Source: Alphaproteobacteria bacterium (GTDB lineage Bacteria; Pseudomonadota; Alphaproteobacteria; Puniceispirillales; Puniceispirillaceae). From it: 10,598 bases of DNA. The stretch lies in assembly GCA_011522945.1 (NCBI GenBank), contig WTHY01000167.1, forward strand, positions 2,486 through 13,083, given 5' to 3'. Position numbers and translations under genes: made by a program. The notes below the pieces were generated by a model, which saw only the letters and a program-made list of their open reading frames with translations, was not told where the DNA came from and made no database searches. This document shows positions 1 to 5,360 of the stretch, in pieces (position 1 is the first letter of the stretch; the number at the start of each line of letters is the position of its first letter).

Positions 1-30
1 TGTTGTGGCATGTTTATGCCTGCCTGGTTC

Positions 31-194
31 GCAATGCTACACCTTCAGATATTTAGCGCGGCAGTGCCCGAGTATTTGTAATGCACTGCGATTAGATAGA
101 TAGCGCGCCAGTGCCCAAGTATATGAAATGCGCTACCGTCAGTTAGTTAGCGCGCCAGTGCCGTAGCATTTGCAACCTACTATAGCAATTATGC
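31..194. repeat. Imperfect 47-bp tandem repeat array, about 3.5 units
   Basis: Three contiguous units of exactly 47 bp lie at 54-100, 101-147 and 148-194. Each begins with the core TAGCGCGCCAGTGCC, which is exact in units 2 and 3 and has one mismatch (C to G) in unit 1. By hand alignment without gaps, units 1 and 2 agree at 36 of 47 positions and units 2 and 3 at 30 of 47, with most agreement in the first 28 bases. A decayed half unit at 31-53 is in register with the second half of unit 2 (16 of 23). The left end is close to the window edge, so more decayed copies may lie outside. The units are too short and too divergent outside the core for a CRISPR array. Function is unknown; it could be an intergenic repeat family or a protein-binding array. 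Confidence 0.75.
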
Positions 195-202
195 ACTGGC
201 GC
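152..202. repeat. 10-bp inverted repeat closing the tandem array
   Basis: GCGCCAGTGC at 152-161, part of the core of the third 47-bp unit, is matched perfectly in inverted form by GCACTGGCGC at 193-202, leaving a 31-nt loop. A similar but shorter pairing exists in unit 1 (GCAGTGC 61-67 with GCACTGC 83-89), and unit 2 pairs TAGCGC 101-106 with GCGCTA 130-135. Each unit can therefore form a small dyad, although the pairing partner differs. No T-run follows, so it is not an obvious intrinsic terminator. Confidence 0.6.
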
Positions 203-401
203 AACGCTGCACTCCCACTCAAGCCAAACAGCAAATCATTACCTGTCCAGCACCGCATAATCTATGAGGCAACATCATTAATCAGTTATCTATTAAGCCG
301 TGCATTCATGCCGCTGCAACGAACAGACCTCTGACTAACCGGTACTTTGCTCTTTACGAGGAAATACCGTCAGATTACGTAATTGTTCAGCGCTGCATTT
401 C
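203..401. other. Non-coding stretch downstream of the SRAP gene
   Basis: No reading frame here resembles a protein, and no tRNA-like or rRNA-like structure was recognised. The part nearest the SRAP stop codon is rich in dyads: AGGAAAT at 359-365 pairs with ATTTCCT at 397-403, and between them lie two perfect palindromes, ATTACGTAAT (374-383) and CAGCGCTG (388-395). TACCGTCAG at 365-373 also occurs at 134-142 inside the tandem array. The rest of the stretch shows nothing I can interpret. Confidence 0.5.
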
Positions 402-1052
402 CTAACCAAACAAAGCCCCTGCACTAGCAACAGGTGCCATTACCTCCGGCCTATCATTTGCCACTTTCCCGACAGCCTTATCAACTTCATGCCAGGCAAA
501 GAATTTATCAGACGGTGATACCAAATATTTTTCTGCGTCAGCTGGCTGATCGACCAGCCATTTCCACCAATAGGCCTTGGGCAAAATAACTGGTGTCCGA
601 TGATGCATCTCAGCCATTCTGCCTTGTGCTGCGCCAGTGACAATGGTGAAATGCAATCTGCTCCCCCGCTTAAAGAGGAGCCCTGCCATAACCATAGTGC
701 GCTTATCTTTGAGATGTATGTGATAGGGCGTGCGTTTCGCATCCCATTCATACCATCCATCTGATAACACCAGACAACGAGACTGCTTAAAAGCATCAGC
801 AAATGTAGGTTTTTCTGTCACAGTCTCAGAGCGCGCATTAATCAGCATATTGCTGCCTGCTGCCGATGGCAGACCAAATTGAGCCATGATGGCTTTATAG
901 CTTGAAACCTGATTATGAATATTAGGTCTTAGAATAAGTGTTTTATGTGTTGGTGCAATATTATACCTAGGCTGCAAATTTTGGTCTAAGCGAATGCCAA
1001 AACGATGCATCAGTTCTTCATTTGTGGTAGTGAGTGTAAATCGGCCGCACAT
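402..1052 (-). CDS. SRAP-domain protein (HMCES/YedK family), abasic-site sensor
   Basis: This 216-residue protein fits the SRAP family, whose members crosslink covalently to abasic sites in single-stranded DNA through the N-terminal cysteine exposed after Met removal. The start is fixed by that requirement: the frame is open upstream to 1142, but only the ATG at 1052 gives the diagnostic MCGRF with Cys2. Visible family motifs are PRYNIAPT (28-35), INARSET with Asn72 (71-77), DGWYEW with Glu102 (98-103) and MHHRTPVIL with His150 (149-157), so the full catalytic set C2/N/E/H appears present. The usual RWGLxPxW stretch before the NARxE motif is shortened to QFGLPS, without the tryptophans. There is no strong Shine-Dalgarno. 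It is divergent from the tsaC/sua5-type gene, with 53 bp between the starts. The assignment is secure; the cellular role is inferred from the family. Confidence 0.93.
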   Translation of the reverse strand: MCGRFTLTTTNEELMHRFGIRLDQNLQPRYNIAPTHKTLILRPNIHNQVSSYKAIMAQFGLPSAAGSNMLINARSETVTEKPTFADAFKQSRCLVLSDGWYEWDAKRTPYHIHLKDKRTMVMAGLLFKRGSRLHFTIVTGAAQGRMAEMHHRTPVILPKAYWWKWLVDQPADAEKYLVSPSDKFFAWHEVDKAVGKVANDRPEVMAPVASAGALFG

Positions 1053-1095
1053 AAAAGCAGAATAGCATTTCAAAGCATTAAGGCAAACTATTACC

Positions 1096-1099
1096 GGAG
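1096..1099 (+). promoter_or_regulatory. Shine-Dalgarno GGAG that fixes a TTG start
   Basis: GGAG ends six bases before the TTG at 1106-1108. No ATG or GTG in the same frame nearby would give a complete Sua5 N-terminus, so this site supports TTG as the real start. It lies inside the 53-bp divergent gap to the SRAP gene, so little room remains for two separate promoters. Confidence 0.65.
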
Positions 1100-1105
1100 C
1101 ATAGA

Positions 1106-2050
1106 TTGATAGAGATATCAAAAGATATTGGCAAAGTGGCAAATCAGATTAAAGCCGGCAAAATAGCAGCTTTTCCGACTGAAACTGTCTATGGGTTGGG
1201 TGCTTTAGCATCAAATGGTCAGGCCGTTGCAAAAATTTACAGTGCTAAAGGCAGACCTAGCTTTAATCCGCTTATTACACATGTAAATTCAGCTGATGAC
1301 GCCTTTCATCATGGAATGCCAAATCGTTGGGCAAAAGCCCTTGCCGCTGCATTTTGGCCAGGCCCAATGACGCTTATACTTCCAAAACGTGATCAAAGCG
1401 ATATCTCAGACTTGGCATTAGCTGGCTTGTCAACTATTGCGCTCAGGGTGCCAGAACACTCTATTGCACGCGCATTAATAGAGGCCGTTGGAGCCGGACT
1501 TGTTGCCCCATCTGCTAATAAAAGTGGCCGTGTCAGTCCAACAAAACCTGCACATGTAGCAAACCAATTCACAACGGAATTTGAATGTATTCTGGATGGT
1601 GGAGACTGCAGCCATGGTCTCGAGTCAACTATTATTGATTTGACTGGCGCGTTACCAATTATATGCCGTCCTGGCCCATTAAGCCGAAAGCAAATAGAGA
1701 TGATCACCGGCCCTGTTGCAGAAGCAAAACCGATAGTAAATGACCAAATGCCTAATGCACCAGGTCAATTAACCTCTCATTATGCGCCAAAAGGCAAAAT
1801 CAGGTTAAATAGCACCTGCCCTCAAAATAATAGCTTTTTTATCGGCTTTGGTGCTCTGAATGCTGGTAAGGTAGATTTCAATCTCTCACCAGCAGGAGAT
1901 TTGATTGAAGCTGCGGCCAATCTATTTTCGGCTTTACATGCTGCTGATGCTGCAGGCGCAAAATATATAGATGTAGCACCTATTCCGCTCACAGATATAG
2001 GCGAAGCTATATCTGACAGGCTTGCCCGTGCTGCTTCACCGCGGTCTTAA
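1106..2050 (+). CDS. L-threonylcarbamoyladenylate synthase, Sua5 type
   Basis: The protein makes threonylcarbamoyl-AMP from threonine, bicarbonate and ATP, the first step of t6A formation at position 37 of ANN-decoding tRNAs, in the cytoplasm. Its 314 residues match the two-domain Sua5 form rather than the shorter TsaC. The YrdC domain (about 5-203) shows PTETVYGLG (24-32), KGRP (48-51), WPGPMTLIL (84-92), PSANKSG (135-141), STIIDL (174-179) and RPGP (188-191). The Sua5 linker PGQLTSHYAP (219-228) follows and leads to the C-terminal domain, which ends in a DIGEAISDRLARAA segment. Translation appears to begin at TTG with a GGAG site six bases upstream. It heads a plus-strand run, with the FAD dehydrogenase start 54 bp after its stop. 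The partner genes tsaB, tsaD and tsaE are not in this window. Confidence 0.95.
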   Translation: MIEISKDIGKVANQIKAGKIAAFPTETVYGLGALASNGQAVAKIYSAKGRPSFNPLITHVNSADDAFHHGMPNRWAKALAAAFWPGPMTLILPKRDQSDISDLALAGLSTIALRVPEHSIARALIEAVGAGLVAPSANKSGRVSPTKPAHVANQFTTEFECILDGGDCSHGLESTIIDLTGALPIICRPGPLSRKQIEMITGPVAEAKPIVNDQMPNAPGQLTSHYAPKGKIRLNSTCPQNNSFFIGFGALNAGKVDFNLSPAGDLIEAAANLFSALHAADAAGAKYIDVAPIPLTDIGEAISDRLARAASPRS

Positions 2051-2104
2051 CTTAATTTCATCAAGCATATCTGCAATGCTCACTAGACTGGATAATGGTA
2101 AAAA

Positions 2105-3547
2105 ATGACTCAAAATACTGCCTTTTTTTCAGACATTTCACAGCATCTTAATGCATCTCAGATTATAACTAATTCTGTCGAGATGGCGGGATATATTAAA
2201 GATTGGCGCGGGAACTTTTCGGGTTCTGCCGCAGCTATTCTTCTGCCAGCCTCAACCAAAGAGGTAAGTGAAATTATGCGCGCAGCTGACGCGCATGATC
2301 AAATCATTGTACCGCAAGGCGGCAATACTGGACTTGTTGGCGGCGGCATCCCTGATAACTCAGGCAAGGCAGTCATCATTTCACTGGCGAAAATGAACCG
2401 GGTGCGAGAAATAAATGCAGATAACCGCTCTATGGTGGTAGAGGCTGGTTGTATTTTGCAGACCTTACATGAGCTAACTGAAGCTGAAGGGTTATATTTT
2501 CCCTTAAATTTGGCTGCCAAAGGCAGTTGTTCAATTGGCGGCAACCTAGCCACAAATGCTGGTGGTGTGAATGTATTGCGTTATGGAAATACGCGCGACT
2601 TATGCTTGGGCATAGAGGTTGTGTTGATAGGCGGCAAGGTCATGAATCTTCTCAGCCCATTACGTAAAGACAATACAGGATATGACCTAAAACATTTATT
2701 TATTGGATCTGAGGGCACGCTTGGCATCATTACCGCAGCCTCGATGAAGTTATTTGCTCTCCCAAAGGCGCGCGCGACCGCTATGGCCTCTGTAAACTCA
2801 GTCTCAACAGCAATTACACTGTTAGAGCGATTGCAGCGACAATCAGGAGAACAGGTTGAAGCCTTTGAAATTATGCCAAAAACCCTGATTGATGTTGTTT
2901 TGAAACAATTTCCAGCATTACAAAGACCGCTCGAAAATCCTGATGCATTTGTGGTTTTAATGGAAATTGCCAGCACGAATGCAGCAGATGGAACGCCAAC
3001 ACAAGATGGCACCATTCCTATTAATGACGTAATGGAAACTTTCTTAGAAAGCGCCTTTGAAGATGGGTTGATAGACAATGCCACGCTTGCCAGAAATGCA
3101 GCACAAAGACAGCAATTATGGGATATACGTGAGAATGCGCCTGAATCTACAAAAAAGGAGTCCTGGCCTGTTAACACAGACATCTCAATGCCTGTTTCGT
3201 CTCTTGAAACTTTTTATACAGAAGCAACAAAAGCAGTGCATGCAATTGATGATACAGTTCGGATTTGTGGATATGGCCATTTAGGTGATGGAAACCTACA
3301 TTTCAATTTAATTGAACGTGAGGGCGGCGATCCAGATTGGGCAGAAAAACGACCTGTATTCACCAAAATATTATATGAAGTGTTATCAAAGGTGCATGGT
3401 TCAATCAGCGCAGAACATGGAATTGGACGCCTAAAAGTTGACCAATTAGAAACTGTGAAAGATACAGTCGCGCTCCAGATGATGCGCCAGATCAAGACCA
3501 GCTTCGACCCGAAATCTTTATTAAATCCAGGCGTAGTCCTAAAATAA
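2105..3547 (+). CDS. FAD-binding D-2-hydroxyacid dehydrogenase (D2HGDH/GlcD-like)
   Basis: This 480-residue flavoprotein belongs to the FAD-linked oxidase family containing D-2-hydroxyglutarate dehydrogenase, D-lactate dehydrogenase and glycolate oxidase subunit GlcD. The PCMH-type FAD domain (about 40-220) shows PQGGNTGLVGG (70-80), IGGNLATNAGG (144-154) and SEGTLGIIT (202-210). The C-terminal substrate/metal domain shows LWDIRE (338-343), GHLGDGNLHFN (391-401), AEHGIG (436-441) and NPG near the end. By analogy with D2HGDH, the metal ligands would be His392, His399, Glu437 and His438. Where many D2HG dehydrogenases have K-x-D before the ISxP motif, this protein has NTDISMP (357-363), so the substrate is uncertain. 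No iron-sulfur domain is fused and no GlcE or GlcF neighbour is present. Electrons probably go to an ETF or quinone (inference). The start is an ATG with only a weak upstream GGTA. Confidence 0.9.
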   Translation: MTQNTAFFSDISQHLNASQIITNSVEMAGYIKDWRGNFSGSAAAILLPASTKEVSEIMRAADAHDQIIVPQGGNTGLVGGGIPDNSGKAVIISLAKMNRVREINADNRSMVVEAGCILQTLHELTEAEGLYFPLNLAAKGSCSIGGNLATNAGGVNVLRYGNTRDLCLGIEVVLIGGKVMNLLSPLRKDNTGYDLKHLFIGSEGTLGIITAASMKLFALPKARATAMASVNSVSTAITLLERLQRQSGEQVEAFEIMPKTLIDVVLKQFPALQRPLENPDAFVVLMEIASTNAADGTPTQDGTIPINDVMETFLESAFEDGLIDNATLARNAAQRQQLWDIRENAPESTKKESWPVNTDISMPVSSLETFYTEATKAVHAIDDTVRICGYGHLGDGNLHFNLIEREGGDPDWAEKRPVFTKILYEVLSKVHGSISAEHGIGRLKVDQLETVKDTVALQMMRQIKTSFDPKSLLNPGVVLK

Positions 3548-3593
3548 TAGCGCATTGTCTAAACATAAACAGCTATAGCGGCACCAGAAGTCT

Positions 3594-3598
3594 AGGAG
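3594..3598 (+). promoter_or_regulatory. Strong Shine-Dalgarno AGGAG of the DUF924 gene
   Basis: AGGAG lies six bases before the ATG at 3605. It is the best ribosome binding site on the plus strand of this window and confirms the start of the DUF924 gene. Confidence 0.6.
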
Positions 3599-3604
3599 AG
3601 CGAA

Positions 3605-4159
3605 ATGGCATCTAATCAGCACGTAAAATCTATTTTATCATTCTGGTTTGAGGTTTCGACACCTACGCAATGGTACAAAAAGGATGCTGAGTTTGATGCT
3701 GCTATCTCTGGGCAGTTTGGCGCCCTTATTGAGCGCGGTTTAAACGGGCAATTAGATGATTGGGCTGCCGAGCCTGATGGCTGCCTCGCCCTGATCATCC
3801 TGCTCGACCAATTTACAAGAAATGTATTCAGAGATACGCCGCGTGCCTTTGCAGGCGATGAAATAGCACTCGCCCTATCTCTAAAAGCACACAAGTCTGG
3901 CTGGATAGATGCAGACCCAGATATGGCGCGTCGGCAGTTCTATTTAATGCCAATGATGCATGCAGAAGATTTGGATGTTCAAGATGCATCTCTAGAACTG
4001 TTTGAGCGTCTTACCAACGAACATACCCATCATTACGCTATATTACACAGAGATATTATTGCCCGATTTGGTCACTTTCCCCATCGCAATGCCATATTAG
4101 GCAGACCATCCAGTGATGAGGAAATCAGCTTTTTACAGGAGCCCAACTCATCTTTTTGA
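3605..4159 (+). CDS. DUF924 family protein (TPR-like helical fold)
   Basis: The 184-residue protein carries the signature blocks of DUF924: ILSFWF near the N-terminus (10-15), LDQFTRNVFRDTPRAFAGD (67-85), RRQFYLMPMMHAED (109-122) and RFGHFPHRNAILGR (154-167). Members are soluble, mostly alpha-helical proteins, about 180-200 residues long, and are classed with TPR-like folds. No biochemical function is established that I can name. There is no signal peptide or membrane segment. A clear AGGAG site sets the start. It follows the FAD dehydrogenase by 57 bp on the same strand without a visible terminator, so co-transcription is possible. Its downstream neighbour is convergent, so it is probably the last gene of the run. 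Confidence 0.9.
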   Translation: MASNQHVKSILSFWFEVSTPTQWYKKDAEFDAAISGQFGALIERGLNGQLDDWAAEPDGCLALIILLDQFTRNVFRDTPRAFAGDEIALALSLKAHKSGWIDADPDMARRQFYLMPMMHAEDLDVQDASLELFERLTNEHTHHYAILHRDIIARFGHFPHRNAILGRPSSDEEISFLQEPNSSF

Positions 4160-4277
4160 GCAGTATAGTCTCTGCAACAGGAACTAGTGTTTATTGCGGC
4201 GCTTGCACGCTAAATCACCTGACTACACATGACCGATAATTTCATGATGTTTATCTATTTTTTGCGCGCTGATGATT

Positions 4278-5198
4278 TTATAAACTTAGAGCTTTTTCAT
4301 ATACAGCATTAGCACTTACAGCGCTAATCGGATTATCTTTCAGGTAGGCTGCCCTACGCCCAAATGGCGCTGACATAACGGGATCTGTATCCTCCCCCAT
4401 AACCATTATAGTGGGGGAGCCTGCACGTGCAGCAATAAATACCGGACCTGTGTCATTTCCAACAACAAATTGCGCCTCTTTTGCAAGAGCCATCAAATCG
4501 GCAATATTCGTCTTTCCCATGAGATTGATTGCGTCTGGAACAGCATGATGTACGTCTTCTATTGCTGCTGCATCAATAGAGGTGCCAATTAATATTGGTG
4601 TAATGCCTGAGGTTAATGCCAGATTTGCTAATGCAATAAACCGCTCTGCAGGCCATTTCTTGCTAGGTTTAGCCGCAGAACAGCCAGGAACCAGTACGCA
4701 ATATTCTATATCAGGTATGCGAATCATACTTTTAGCTGAAATCCAGTCTATGGAAGCCTCTTCGAACGACGCGCCGGCCAGCGTCACCGTTTTAAGCATG
4801 CGGTCACGGTTATTTATGCCAATAAAATCCGTAACAGGAATGCTACATCCAGCTGCATTGCCCAACCAGTCACCAATTTGATGTTTATAGAAATACTGAT
4901 GATATTGCCCTGTGCGTTTGGAGCATTGCAGATCAATAACAGCATCCCAGTTTTTATGAAACAGATTGCGGATATTCAGCAGCTTATCGAGGCGCCAGAA
5001 TGGTGCTCTATCATCCATGTAGATTTCATCAAACCACGGGCAATCATCAAAAAGTGAAGCAAAGGCTGGCGTCGTTAGGAGCGCGATTTTTGCTGCTGGA
5101 TATGATTGTCTTAAGCTTGCAAAGCTATCCAAAGCCTGAAAAATATCTCCAAGCGCACCATGTTTTATAACCAAAATTGTCTTATAGGATTTTGACAT
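4278..5198 (-). CDS. Family 9 glycosyltransferase (heptosyltransferase-like)
   Basis: The 306-residue protein resembles ADP-heptose:LPS heptosyltransferases (GT9, GT-B fold), which build the LPS inner core at the cytoplasmic face of the inner membrane. The N-terminal Rossmann half begins ILVIKHGALGD (8-18), with Asp18 in the position of the catalytic Asp. The C-terminal half has PGCSAAKPSKKWP (171-183), ILIGTSID (202-209) and VGNDTGPVFIAARAGSPT (246-263). The residue that is usually His in the DTGPxH motif is Phe254. No signal peptide is present. The start ATG has GGAT upstream. It is divergent from lptD across 162 bp, which fits a shared envelope role. Donor and acceptor cannot be told from sequence; sugars other than heptose are possible. 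Confidence 0.85.
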   Translation of the reverse strand: MSKSYKTILVIKHGALGDIFQALDSFASLRQSYPAAKIALLTTPAFASLFDDCPWFDEIYMDDRAPFWRLDKLLNIRNLFHKNWDAVIDLQCSKRTGQYHQYFYKHQIGDWLGNAAGCSIPVTDFIGINNRDRMLKTVTLAGASFEEASIDWISAKSMIRIPDIEYCVLVPGCSAAKPSKKWPAERFIALANLALTSGITPILIGTSIDAAAIEDVHHAVPDAINLMGKTNIADLMALAKEAQFVVGNDTGPVFIAARAGSPTIMVMGEDTDPVMSAPFGRRAAYLKDNPISAVSANAVYEKALSL

Positions 5199-5285
5199 TT
5201 TTCATATCCACTTGCCTGCCAAAATCTAATAGCCTATCTGAGGGAAAATTACGATCGGCTTTTTGATAAATTTTCTTTGTACTGC

Positions 5286-5317
5286 AGCAGTTAAGATTGC
5301 CAAATGAAGCAGTTAAG
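5286..5317. repeat. Direct repeat AGCAGTTAAG, 22-bp period, upstream of lptD
   Basis: AGCAGTTAAG occurs perfectly at 5286-5295 and again at 5308-5317. The start-to-start distance is 22 bp, close to two helical turns, which would place both copies on the same face of the DNA. They lie 44-75 bp before the lptD start, inside the divergent region shared with the glycosyltransferase gene. This is the geometry of a tandem regulator site, but no regulator is known from the sequence and no clear sigma-70 promoter could be aligned with it. Confidence 0.45.
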
Positions 5318-5360
5318 TGATACCTCTTGATAAGGCTTTTTTGCTATTAAGAGACATCAT

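Noticed and set aside
31..194. CRISPR array
   Set aside because: The period is 47 bp with a core of only 15 bp and similarity continuing across the would-be spacers; no cas gene is present. It is a degenerate tandem repeat.
139..258. 39-codon open frame on the minus strand through the repeat array
   Set aside because: It is short, has no ribosome site, overlaps the tandem repeat and resembles no known peptide; probably chance.
1053..1142. N-terminal extension of the SRAP frame by 30 residues
   Set aside because: SRAP chemistry needs Cys at position 2, which only the ATG at 1052 gives; the extension also overlaps the start of the sua5 gene.
2581..3183. 200-codon open frame on the minus strand inside the FAD dehydrogenase gene
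   Set aside because: It lies wholly within a gene with clear family motifs on the other strand and has no recognisable domain; an antisense shadow.
4160..4277. Possible shared terminator between the convergent DUF924 and glycosyltransferase genes
   Set aside because: Only a 4-bp stem with a GCAA loop could be built (near 4200) and no T-run follows on either strand.
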